From JANXMY01 sp964251675 (GTDB lineage Bacteria > Armatimonadota > Armatimonadia > Armatimonadales > Capsulimonadaceae), in assembly GCA_964251675.1 (NCBI GenBank), contig CAXUKS010000007.1:1-64000 (forward strand): a stretch of DNA of 64,000 nt, in the 5' to 3' direction. Within the stretch, counting starts at the first letter, position 1. Each line of letters opens with the position of its first letter. The notes beneath the pieces are model-generated. The model did not search any database. It saw only the letters and a list, made by a program, of their open reading frames with translations, and was not told the DNA's origin. This document shows, piece by piece, positions 23,131 to 30,649 of this stretch. The translations under genes were made by a program, and so were the position numbers.

Positions 23131-24216
23131 CTATCGGGGCACTTCCAGTCCGTCCAGAATGTTTTCAATCACCCGGTCGGCGGTGACGCCCTCAATCTCG
23201 GCTTCGGGGCGCAGCAGCAGGCGGTGACGCAGGGTGGCCGGGGCGATGGCTTTGATGTCGTCGGGAATCAGGAAGTCGCGCCCGCGCATGGCCGCCAGAG
23301 CCTTGCCGACGCCGAGCAGGGCGATGGAGGCACGCGGGGACGCGCCCAGCACAAGCTGCCGGTGGTCACGGGTCGCGGCCACCAGATTGGTGATGTACCG
23401 GAACATATCCTCTTCGACGCGCACCGTTTTAATCAGCGCCCGGCAGCGTTCAATGGCGGCGACATCGGCGACAGGGCGGACGCCCGCCGACTCTAAATCA
23501 TTGGCGTCAAAGCCCTGGTGGTAGCGTTTCAGGACAATTTCTTCGGCGTCCTGTGTGGGGTAGGCCACTAAAATCTTCAGCAGAAAGCGGTCCAATTGCG
23601 CTTCGGGCAGGGGGTAGGTCCCCTCAAACTCAATGGGGTTCTGCGTGGCAAAGACCATAAAGACCGGCGGCAGGGGGTGGGTTTCGCCGTCTACGGTAAC
23701 GCGGTGTTCCTGCATGGCTTCCAGCAGAGCCGCCTGCGTTTTAGGCGGCGTTCGGTTGATCTCATCCGCCAGAAGCAGACCCGTGAACAGGGGGCCGGGC
23801 TTGAACACGAACTCCATCGCCTGCTGATCAAAAATCCGTGTGCCCGTGATGTCCGACGGCATCAGGTCAGGCGTGAACTGGATGCGCTTGAACTCGCCCG
23901 ACACGGCGGCGGCGAGGGCACGGACCAGCAGGGTTTTAGCCGTGCCGGGAACGCCTTCGAGCAGCACATGACCATCGGCCAGCAGGCCCGCCAGCGCGTT
24001 TTCAATGGTCTCCTCCTGCCCGACCACGGCTTTATGCACTTCGCGGGTGATCGCTTCGGCCACGCGCTGCACTTCGCCGCCGCTTTGATACGACGGCGTG
24101 CTTTCGGTCTCGCGGGGCGGCGGCGTGAAAAAGTTCTCCGAAGGCGGCTCCCACGACGGCGCGGGAGGGGGTGGGGTGGGGGCAGCAGCGGGTGCGTATG
24201 TCTCGTCGTCAGCCAA
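23131..24216 (-). CDS. MoxR-family AAA+ ATPase
   Basis: A 361-residue MoxR ATPase: a Pro-rich N terminus, Walker A GVPGTAKTLLV, Walker B LLLADEINRTPP, sensor 1 VFATQNPIEFEGTYPLPEAQ (sensor 1 Asn) and sensor 2 GASPRASIALL. MoxR proteins act as chaperones that insert metal or activate partner proteins, often with VWA, DUF58, DUF4129 and transglutaminase genes. The TTG start at 24216 overlaps the DUF4350 stop by 8 bp. No DUF58 gene follows, which is unusual for this cluster. Confidence 0.93.
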   Translation of the reverse strand: MADDETYAPAAAPTPPPPAPSWEPPSENFFTPPPRETESTPSYQSGGEVQRVAEAITREVHKAVVGQEETIENALAGLLADGHVLLEGVPGTAKTLLVRALAAAVSGEFKRIQFTPDLMPSDITGTRIFDQQAMEFVFKPGPLFTGLLLADEINRTPPKTQAALLEAMQEHRVTVDGETHPLPPVFMVFATQNPIEFEGTYPLPEAQLDRFLLKILVAYPTQDAEEIVLKRYHQGFDANDLESAGVRPVADVAAIERCRALIKTVRVEEDMFRYITNLVAATRDHRQLVLGASPRASIALLGVGKALAAMRGRDFLIPDDIKAIAPATLRHRLLLRPEAEIEGVTADRVIENILDGLEVPR

Positions 24217-25486
24217 TACCGATGTCCTTTCTGATACCGTCCATCTGCCGGGTCAAGTCCAGCAGGGCGGCTTCCGTCACTTTTCCAGTGTCTAAATGCT
24301 GCTCACAGGCGGCCAGCAAGCCGCGCAGTCTGGCGCGGTCCACCTGCCCGCGCCGGGCGGCGACTTCGGCCAATCGTTCCAGACTCACATCCGGGGGCAG
24401 CCCCAGCCGTCCGCAGACGTCGCGCAGGAACTGCCGGTACAGCGTCTCCAGCGCCGTCGGCGCGGCCTCGGCGCGGCGGTACAGGTTTGCCAGCGACAGC
24501 ACGTAATCCGAAGATGTCCGCGCCGCCTGACGTCCCAGCGGCACCGGCGGACCGAAGCGGCCTGACAGCAGCACCAGCAGGGCGATGGCGGCCAGCCCAA
24601 GCTGGATCAACGCAAGCTGCAAGGGCCGCCCCAGCGTGCTCCAAACGGTGTCCCCAGAATCGCCTGCCGCGTCGCCGTGATGGTACTCGTCAAACAGAAC
24701 GCGCCCGCCGGGACGGCTGTAATGGGACAGAATATTTGCCAGAAACAGCGCGTTTTCCGAGCGCGGCAGGCTGGCATTGGAAAACAGCAGCGAATCGGAA
24801 ACAGCAATCAGCCGTCCCTTCCCAACCGGAATTTCCAGCGCCACGGCCCCTGCCCCGTCGCCAAACAGGGCCAGCGCATCCGGGCGTGTCCGTACCAGGC
24901 GCGAGCCGGAGTCGCTGTAGATACTGAGAATGCCCTGCGTGTCCTGCACCGGCTGCAGCGGGCCGAACTCCGTGCGGCTTGCGGGGGGCGAGGCGGTTTC
25001 CGCGACCAAATCCAGCGCATCGGCGAACGTCTGCGTGTCGTCGTCCGAGGGCGTCCCCCCGCCCCGCCCGCTGCCGAGGCGGGTCGCCAGCAGAATGGCC
25101 GTGTGCCCGGAAGACAGCCAGCGGCGCAGGACCTCGGCATCGTCCGGGCCAATCTGCGTCTTATCGGCCTCGCCATCGCCGGTCAGCGGGGCGGTGGCGG
25201 AGCGAACGCCGGGGGCGATACACAGCAGAACGTCATTGGCCTCACCCCCGCTTCCGAGCTGGCTCCAGGGCTGACGCCAGGCACGCGGCTCATAGCCCCG
25301 CTTTGCAGTCCACTCGAACACGCCTTTGCTGCCCGTGCCCCGGTCATTGGTGATGGACGGGTTCGGCTGGTCCTCTGCGCCCGGCACGCGGGCGGGCGTG
25401 CTGCCGTGCCCGCTCAAAAACAGGCTGCCCCCCAGGAAGAAAAGCAGCAGCACGGCGATAGCCGTCAGCTCGCGCCCGTTACGCAT
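24209..25486 (-). CDS. DUF4350 domain-containing membrane protein
   Basis: A 425-residue protein with an N-terminal transmembrane helix (AIAVLLLFFLGGSLFL), a periplasmic DUF4350 domain containing KGVFEWTAKRGYEPRAWRQP and then LRRWLSSGHTAILLA and GKGRLIAVSDSLLFSNASL. A second helix near residue 300 (ALIQLGLAAIALLVLL) leads to a cytoplasmic tail. The ATG at 25486 overlaps the DUF4129 stop by 8 bp and begins directly before the first helix. DUF4350 proteins regularly sit with MoxR genes; their role is unknown. Confidence 0.85.
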   Translation of the reverse strand: MRNGRELTAIAVLLLFFLGGSLFLSGHGSTPARVPGAEDQPNPSITNDRGTGSKGVFEWTAKRGYEPRAWRQPWSQLGSGGEANDVLLCIAPGVRSATAPLTGDGEADKTQIGPDDAEVLRRWLSSGHTAILLATRLGSGRGGGTPSDDDTQTFADALDLVAETASPPASRTEFGPLQPVQDTQGILSIYSDSGSRLVRTRPDALALFGDGAGAVALEIPVGKGRLIAVSDSLLFSNASLPRSENALFLANILSHYSRPGGRVLFDEYHHGDAAGDSGDTVWSTLGRPLQLALIQLGLAAIALLVLLSGRFGPPVPLGRQAARTSSDYVLSLANLYRRAEAAPTALETLYRQFLRDVCGRLGLPPDVSLERLAEVAARRGQVDRARLRGLLAACEQHLDTGKVTEAALLDLTRQMDGIRKDIGIG

Positions 25487-26507
25487 GGGCAGACGCCTCC
25501 GCTGGCTTGCCCACAGACAGCAGCGCGTCGTACTGCGCCCGTGCCCGCGCATAGCGCCCGGCATCGGCAACGCCGAGGCCGTACCAGACCTGATCAAACT
25601 CGCGGGTCAGCGGCGTCAGCGCCGAATAAATGTCGCCGCGCCCTGCCGCCCGCAGCGCCCGCAGGTATTCCCAGTTCGTTTTGGAGCGGTCGAAATGGAG
25701 GACGCCGCCAGTGTCCAGAGCCACCAGCGCCGCCAGATAAACCAGCCGGAAGGCCCGGCGGTAGTCACCTGCCTGCGCCTGCTTTTCAGCCAGCGCCAGC
25801 AGGCTGTCGTTGTCGCGGGCCTCCATCAAAGTCACTTCGGCGGCGTCCAGCTCCAGCGGTTTTGTCCGCGCCTCGCGCCGGGAAATCGTCTGCACCAGCA
25901 CCGCCACCAGGATGGCAAACGCGGCGGCGGCAATCGCTATCAATATCCAGTAGATCACGTTCGGGTTGATATTGGGCACATTCGGCGTCTGAGCTGGCTG
26001 ATGCCGGTTCAGCAGGCGGTCAATCCAGGCCGCAATTTTCTCCACGAACGACGGCGGCGGGGGCGGATCGGCGGCAAACTCGGGCCGGGCCAGCGTTTCG
26101 CGGACGCTCTGCCGTACTGTGGCAGGATCGACGGGGCTGGCCGCTGTGCCCAGGGAGTCGCGCAGGAGCTGTATCTGCGTGTCCAAAACGCGCAGCGCAT
26201 CCACTTTGGCGTCTTTATCTTTCAGCGCCTCGGCGGCGGAAATGCCTGCGATCAGGCTCTGTGTGCTGACCAGACGCGGCGGCTGTCCGGGGGCGGTGAT
26301 GCTATGGATGGGACCGAGTACGCGCTTTGCCACCAGTGAAGCCGCATCGCCCGGCGGCACTTCTTCGGCGTCAATCGCCTGCGCCTCATTGGACAAAGCC
26401 GCCTGCACCGAGGCCAGCGCCTGGCTGTATTGGTCCCGCGTCTCGGCATGGGCTGTGCCGGCAAAGCACAGCGCCCCGCAGAGCAGCAGCAGTCGAGGAA
26501 GCCTCAT
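25479..26507 (-). CDS. DUF4129 domain-containing protein
   Basis: A 342-residue protein with a signal peptide (LLLLCGALCFAGTAHAE), a helical periplasmic region, one transmembrane segment near residues 178-197 (VIYWILIAIAAAAFAILVAV), and a C-terminal DUF4129 domain (FRLVYLAALVALDTGGVLHF, then RSKTNWEYLRAL and LTREFDQVWYGL). It overlaps its upstream neighbour by 4 bp (ATGA). DUF4129 domains are frequently fused or adjacent to transglutaminases in this cluster type. Confidence 0.88.
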   Translation of the reverse strand: MRLPRLLLLCGALCFAGTAHAETRDQYSQALASVQAALSNEAQAIDAEEVPPGDAASLVAKRVLGPIHSITAPGQPPRLVSTQSLIAGISAAEALKDKDAKVDALRVLDTQIQLLRDSLGTAASPVDPATVRQSVRETLARPEFAADPPPPPSFVEKIAAWIDRLLNRHQPAQTPNVPNINPNVIYWILIAIAAAAFAILVAVLVQTISRREARTKPLELDAAEVTLMEARDNDSLLALAEKQAQAGDYRRAFRLVYLAALVALDTGGVLHFDRSKTNWEYLRALRAAGRGDIYSALTPLTREFDQVWYGLGVADAGRYARARAQYDALLSVGKPAEASAHA

Positions 26508-27466
26508 CGCGGCCCTCCCCGTGGCGGCATCGGCGGCGGGGGACCGGGAGCCAGAGGACGCGACGGAAGATACACCGCCACCGGCGGCAGGAACGGCCCC
26601 AGCGCCGACAGGGGCGGGTAGTTCAAGCCTTCGGCCATCAGCTCCACATCATAGCCCTCTTTGCGAATACGCAGGTCATAATAGAGCGCAGTCACAACGC
26701 ACACGATAAAAGGGACCAGCAGCAGATCCCCCAGGCCGCTGGTGATTGCGTGGACAATCAGCCCGCGCGTTGTTGTGTCCGTCACCGGGTCTGCCAGGGA
26801 GCCAGCGGCGGCGGGGGTGAATTTCAAGATAGTCGAGAAAAAATAATCCAGCGGCAGGGTGACGCCCATTTGAATAGCCGAGACAATTAAATTGATCAAA
26901 ATCAGACAGCCGAAAACGCGGCTGCCAAAGCCGCTGACCAGCCCCGCCGAACGGCGCAGCGCCCCGATCCCGCTTCGGCCTTCCATCAAAAGCGCGTGCA
27001 GACTGAGCAAATACAGCGTGGAAGCAATCGCCGCGCCAACAATACAAAATCCCAGCCCGACATCCAGCGCGAGGCAGCCTAGCGCAACCGCTGCCAGCAG
27101 GCCCGGCAGCCGCCGCAGGCAGTGTCCATAGACCTGCCGCAGTGTCACAGGCCGGTCCAGATACAGCGCCGAACAGGCCGCGACCAGCGGCGCGGCGGCC
27201 AGCAAAGACAGCGGCAGGGCAAACACCGTATCCATCAGCAGGCGGATCAGCGAGGCTCCAAAGGCGTCTGCAGCGGACGTCGTGATGTTGAACAAATTGT
27301 AGAGCGGCGGCAGAAGGCGCGGAGTGACAAATGCCACCCCGATGTCGAGTGGAACCATGATCACTGCCGCCGTCAGCAGCAGAAACACAAAGTTGCGCTT
27401 GTAAAGATCAAACCCCTCGTCGAACACATCCCCGACGCTCAGGGGCCGCAGCCGCTGTCCGTTCAT
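26504..27466 (-). CDS. polytopic membrane protein, first gene of the MoxR cluster
   Basis: A 320-residue protein with about six hydrophobic segments (FVFLLLTAAVIMVPLDIGVA, LPLSLLAAAPLVAACSALYL and others). The N-terminal RPLSVGDVFDEGFDLYKRNF is typical of the GlpQ-associated membrane domain family (glycerophosphoryl diester phosphodiesterase membrane domain proteins), which lack the enzyme. The C terminus is Pro-rich. It starts 40 bp after grpE and precedes DUF4129 with a 4-bp overlap. Confidence 0.75.
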   Translation of the reverse strand: MNGQRLRPLSVGDVFDEGFDLYKRNFVFLLLTAAVIMVPLDIGVAFVTPRLLPPLYNLFNITTSAADAFGASLIRLLMDTVFALPLSLLAAAPLVAACSALYLDRPVTLRQVYGHCLRRLPGLLAAVALGCLALDVGLGFCIVGAAIASTLYLLSLHALLMEGRSGIGALRRSAGLVSGFGSRVFGCLILINLIVSAIQMGVTLPLDYFFSTILKFTPAAAGSLADPVTDTTTRGLIVHAITSGLGDLLLVPFIVCVVTALYYDLRIRKEGYDVELMAEGLNYPPLSALGPFLPPVAVYLPSRPLAPGPPPPMPPRGGPR

Positions 27467-27474
27467 TCCACCGC

Positions 27475-27513
27475 CTAGCTTTTCCTATGCCTAGCTTTTC
27501 CTATGCCTAGCTT
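27475..27513 (-). repeat. 16-bp repeat triplicating the grpE stop region
   Basis: On the minus strand the end of grpE, AAAAGCTAG, recurs twice more with a 16-bp period (unit GCATAGGAAAAGCTAG), so three TAG codons stand in series before the next gene. Confidence 0.9.
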
Positions 27514-28217
27514 TTCTTGGCAACTTTGACCAGCGCTGCCCGGATCACGCGGCCATTGAGGGTATAGCCCCGGCGCAGCTCNNNNNNNNNNTGGCATCTT
27601 TCACAATCAACACTCATAATAATTGAGTTTTTATCGAACTGCTCGGTAGCATTCAGCTTTGCCGTTTCATCGGGCTGATCGCTGTCTTCATCGAGCATAA
27701 CGGCTTCATGAACATCCGTGTCAAACGGCTCACCCACAGAGGGGATGGCCGCAACGCCCTGTTTCGTCAAGGTGTCCTGAAACTTGCGGGCTACAGCCGT
27801 GACGCCGCCGATGAGCTGCTCGTAGCTTTCGCTTCTGCGGGCGGCATCGAGGGCCAGATCGAAATCATCCTGCACGGGCAGCAGTTCTTTAATCAGCCGC
27901 TCGTTGGCATCGGCGATCAATCGCTTTTGCGTTTCCTCGCTGCGCCGCCGGTAGTTCTGGGTATCGGCCTGGTTCCGCAGCAGGGCGTCTTTGGCCTGAG
28001 CAAGCTGGGCCTTCAGATCTTCCACTTCTTTGGCGCTGGCCGTGGAAAGCTCTTCCGCCGCAGCGGCTTTGGGTTTGGTATCCGCAACCGGGGCATCCAG
28101 GTCAATCGGCTGGCGCCCGCTGGTTTCATCGTCCCTGTCGTCCATCACGACGGGAATCGCATTGGCAGCTTCCAGCGAACTGTCCATGCCGTTCTCAAGG
28201 TCTCTTTCTTCGGCCAT
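27507..28217 (-). CDS. grpE: nucleotide exchange factor GrpE, interrupted by an assembly gap
   Basis: GrpE, the ADP/ATP exchange factor of DnaK. It has an acidic disordered N terminus, a long coiled coil (LKAQLAQAKDALLRNQADTQ, then NYRRRSEE), the four-helix region LLPVQDDFDLALDAA, and the C-terminal signature LRRGYTLNGRVIRAALVKVA. Between the conserved HEAVMLDEDSDQPDET and LRRGYTL there are about 25 residues (NATEQFDKNSIIMSVDCERC and flanks) with no counterpart in typical GrpE, next to ten Ns. I suspect that stretch is an assembly artefact. dnaK and dnaJ are not in the window. Confidence 0.9.
   Translation of the reverse strand: MAEERDLENGMDSSLEAANAIPVVMDDRDDETSGRQPIDLDAPVADTKPKAAAAEELSTASAKEVEDLKAQLAQAKDALLRNQADTQNYRRRSEETQKRLIADANERLIKELLPVQDDFDLALDAARRSESYEQLIGGVTAVARKFQDTLTKQGVAAIPSVGEPFDTDVHEAVMLDEDSDQPDETAKLNATEQFDKNSIIMSVDCERCXXXXELRRGYTLNGRVIRAALVKVAKKS
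27582..27591. other. assembly gap (10 N)
   Basis: Ten unresolved bases inside grpE. The flanking 70 bases on the right (27592-27660) are AT-rich compared with the rest of the gene. Confidence 1.
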
Positions 28218-28334
28218 AAGAAATAAAATTGCTCCTTCGAAATCAAGCTTCGGTGATTGCCTGCCTTATTCGCCAGGCGGACACCGTTTTCCTTCCCCAC
28301 TATTATACCCGAGGCCGTACACCAGGCGACGGGC

Positions 28335-28364
28335 TTGACAATTCCCTGCCGCCTTCGCTATACT
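28335..28364 (+). promoter_or_regulatory. promoter of tRNA-Leu(UAG)
   Basis: TTGACA (28335-28340), 18-bp spacer, TATACT (28359-28364). The predicted transcript begins near 28371, 17 nt before the mature tRNA. Confidence 0.8.
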
Positions 28365-28387
28365 TCAGCTTGATGATAGATAGAGAT

Positions 28388-28461
28388 GCCTCCTTACTCC
28401 AATTGGTAGAGAGAATGCGTTTAGGCCGCATACAGTGTCGGTTCGAATCCGATGGGGGGCA
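28388..28461 (+). tRNA. tRNA-Leu (anticodon UAG) with short variable loop
   Basis: A 74-nt cloverleaf. Acceptor GCCTCCT/GGGGGGC has two T-G wobbles. The D-arm is CTC/GAG with the 11-nt loop CAATTGGTAGA. The anticodon stem ATGCG/CGCAT (28415-28419/28427-28431) holds loop TTTAGGC, anticodon UAG, which reads CUA Leu. The variable loop is ACAGT, only 5 nt. T-arm GTCGG-TTCGAAT-CCGAT; discriminator A at 28461; no encoded CCA. The D-arm size, loop and discriminator fit tRNA-Leu, but bacterial tRNA-Leu normally has a long variable arm, which is missing. It could be a degenerate copy. Confidence 0.8.
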
Positions 28462-28509
28462 CTGTTCAGCTTAGTTTTTAACCAAGTTTTATTTTTCTGG
28501 TCAAACCCC

Positions 28510-28538
28510 TTGACAAACGCGCCGCGTCCGGCCATAAT
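28510..28538 (+). promoter_or_regulatory. promoter of tRNA-Gly
   Basis: TTGACA (28510-28515), 17-bp spacer, CATAAT (28533-28538), upstream of the tRNA-Gly gene. Confidence 0.75.
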
Positions 28539-28574
28539 ATCCCTCGTAAGCGTTTTCAATCGCTTTGCTCCACT

Positions 28575-28646
28575 GCGGGAGTAATTCAGTGGTAGAATGT
28601 CTCGTTGCCAACGAGAATGTCGCCAGTTCGAGCCTGGTCTCCCGCT
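28575..28646 (+). tRNA. tRNA-Gly (anticodon GCC)
   Basis: A 72-nt cloverleaf: acceptor GCGGGAG/CTCCCGC fully paired, D-loop with GTGGTAGA, anticodon stem TCTCG/CGAGA with loop TTGCCAA (anticodon GCC, reads GGC), T-arm GCCAG-TTCGAGC-CTGGT, discriminator T, no encoded CCA. It has its own promoter and a terminator 37 bp downstream. Confidence 0.96.
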
Positions 28647-28682
28647 TTTCTGTGATGGAAACATCGTTTTCCCTAATCTGAT

Positions 28683-28716
28683 AGCCCTCCAATTTAGTAA
28701 TTGGAGGGCTTTTTTG
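28683..28716 (+). terminator. Rho-independent terminator after tRNA-Gly
   Basis: AGCCCTCCAATT (28683-28694) pairs with AATTGGAGGGCT (28699-28710), loop TAGT, then a run of T. Confidence 0.9.
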
Positions 28717-28786
28717 TTGAACTCATATTCTCGTGATATGGTTTTATAAAGATAATACTTATTTTAGCTCATCCAGAGGAGATGCA

Positions 28787-29734
28787 ATGTTTATCAATCG
28801 TGGTTTTTCTTTACGCTCTTGCTTGATCTTTGCACTTGCCAGTCTAGCTTTACTATTCGCTTCACGCCAGGCTGAGGCACAAAATTATTCAGTAGTACCT
28901 TTTGCATTCAACTCCAAATCTCTGCCTGCCCATTATATGGGGCATGATGCCCAGCGAGTTTATACAGCTATTCAAAATAAACGCGGACTGGTAAAGGGAG
29001 AATACGAAACAAGTGAAGAGTTTGCGAAAAGGTTTGCTGAAGCACAGTTAAAAGTGTTGTATGGAGGGATGCACTTAAGCGACATTTACGCTTTTGCGCT
29101 ATCCAATGGATCAGAAGGATATGATAATAACGCTTTTGGTGTGACTTATGATGCCGACGGTGGAAAATTGAATGTAAGCCCGACATTTGATTGCAGCGAT
29201 GACATCGGGGCAGCATTTGAGGCGAGGTCGAAAATAGATGAGGCAGGCAAATACTCTGGAACAAATGCTTTTGGAGTTGCAAGAACTGTAAATAGAGTAC
29301 GCGATACCGTGTATAACGTAGTAGTTGATAATGTTGACGACTTTGACACGCAGCCTACTGGTATATCTGCACGAAAAATTGTAATACGTCTACCTATGTC
29401 ACCAACAACTGCACGAAAGATTAGATCAAATATTCGTGTAGTTGCCGTGTGTACCCTTAGCTCATCAGATGGTTCTGGTACTACTACAAAGATTTATGAG
29501 CAAACACCGACTTTAGATAACCCAACTGATTCTCAAACAACCAAACATTATATATTGGCAACTGTCAAGGAATTTATAATCTTTGACCAAAGTACGGGCA
29601 GAGTGTTTTCGATCATAAAAGCAAAGCCCTCAACAAATGATACTATTCCTCAAACACCTGATGACGATGCACCTCTCACTCCATTAGAAAAGGCAAATCT
29701 ACGGAAGTTTCATGATCTTATGAATAAACCGTAA
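28787..29734 (+). CDS. hypothetical secreted protein in an AT-rich patch
   Basis: A 315-residue exported protein. The ATG at 28787 has AGAGGAG 5 nt upstream and begins a signal peptide (RSCLIFALASLALLFASRQA, cleavage near EAQN). The mature part contains SEEFAKRFAEAQLKVLYGGM, two or three Cys, and a hydrophilic C-terminal tail (PDDDAPLTPLEKANLRKF). Codon use is clearly more AT-rich than in neighbours, suggesting recent transfer next to the tRNA genes. No family recognised. Confidence 0.7.
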   Translation: MFINRGFSLRSCLIFALASLALLFASRQAEAQNYSVVPFAFNSKSLPAHYMGHDAQRVYTAIQNKRGLVKGEYETSEEFAKRFAEAQLKVLYGGMHLSDIYAFALSNGSEGYDNNAFGVTYDADGGKLNVSPTFDCSDDIGAAFEARSKIDEAGKYSGTNAFGVARTVNRVRDTVYNVVVDNVDDFDTQPTGISARKIVIRLPMSPTTARKIRSNIRVVAVCTLSSSDGSGTTTKIYEQTPTLDNPTDSQTTKHYILATVKEFIIFDQSTGRVFSIIKAKPSTNDTIPQTPDDDAPLTPLEKANLRKFHDLMNKP

Positions 29735-29967
29735 ACTTTAACCCTATGTGATTGAGGGAAGTTTTTGCACAGTAAGAGCATTGACAGCCCAATTGCAGAT
29801 ACTACAAAAGGGTGATAGGGATGTGTTCACCCCTATCACTTACTTTGAAGTCTTGATAGCATTAGCCTATGTAGACCATAGAAGCCCTTCTGGGAGCCTG
29901 TATCAGAAGTTTAACGCTATCGTGCATATTAAACTGGTCGGACGTCATATAAAGGGCTTAGAAACCT

Positions 29968-30273
29968 CTATTTTTGTCGATCACCTGAAATTCTTCGTGC
30001 AACACGTAATTTGGACTTTCGCTTACACTTGATTCGGATTGACTTAGAAATAGGAACGTCAGGCAACAACGTCTCAAAATCCTGAAAATCCATAGAGGGA
30101 AGCGGAGTTCCTAATTGACCAGCTATTTCCGCGCAATATGAATCAATATCTATTTCGGGATTAAGATCAACTCCTGCCTCCCCGGAACATTCATTTGCAC
30201 AATTTATTAGGCGGGCTTCCGCATTATGAGCAAAATTTTTGCTCTGCTCATCCATTAACTGTTCTTGATTCAT
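29968..30273 (-). CDS. hypothetical protein
   Basis: A protein of about 101 residues starting at ATG 30273, which has GAGAGG 7 nt upstream; an ATG 21 bp earlier is less well placed. The sequence is acidic and hydrophilic with three Cys (LINCANECSGEAG, IDSYCAEIAG) and a basic C terminus (IKCKRKSKLRVARR). It lies in the AT-rich patch. No family recognised. Confidence 0.45.
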   Translation of the reverse strand: MNQEQLMDEQSKNFAHNAEARLINCANECSGEAGVDLNPEIDIDSYCAEIAGQLGTPLPSMDFQDFETLLPDVPISKSIRIKCKRKSKLRVARRISGDRQK

Positions 30274-30294
30274 TGTCTTGCCTCTCTTGACCAT

Positions 30295-30649
30295 ATTGGC
30301 CTGTATAAATAGTTTCTTAATGCGTGTTCGTTTTTGTAATCTCTTGGGAACCTCCTTTTTAGCTAAAATACATCCATAGATCGAGAGAAGGTTAATACGC
30401 GAGACAGCATCAGCCCTTACCTCTTTACGCCGGACATAGCACTAGTACAGTAATAATAACAGAAAATACAGATATTCTCGCTAGAGAATATATGCCGCAA
30501 AGCCTACACTTATTTTTAGAAAACTGGAATTGTTGCCAACCGTTGATAGAAGAAAGAACAGTATAGCATAGAACCGCTAGTCTGTCAAGTATTGTTTTCG
30601 GTTCCTATGATTCCAAGCTTTTCTGGGTTTGCTCTCCGAAAGGCTGCAC
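30295..30649. other. AT-rich intergenic region without a visible gene
   Basis: 355 bases with no supported gene. It holds a perfect palindrome, ATATTCTC (30472-30479) and GAGAATAT (30484-30491) around GCTA, of unknown role. It may carry the promoters of the divergent flanking genes, but I see no convincing -35/-10 pair. Confidence 0.6.

Noticed and set aside
28388..28461. Possibility that the unusual tRNA is an amber suppressor
   Set aside because: The anticodon is 5'-UAG-3', which reads CUA; a suppressor of UAG would need CUA.
29748..30032. A 94-codon frame on the plus strand in the AT-rich patch
   Set aside because: It has no ribosome binding site, no recognisable domain, overlaps the opposite-strand gene, and its residue composition looks random.
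30472..30491. Palindrome ATATTCTC-GCTA-GAGAATAT as a terminator
   Set aside because: It has no T run on either side and no gene ends there.
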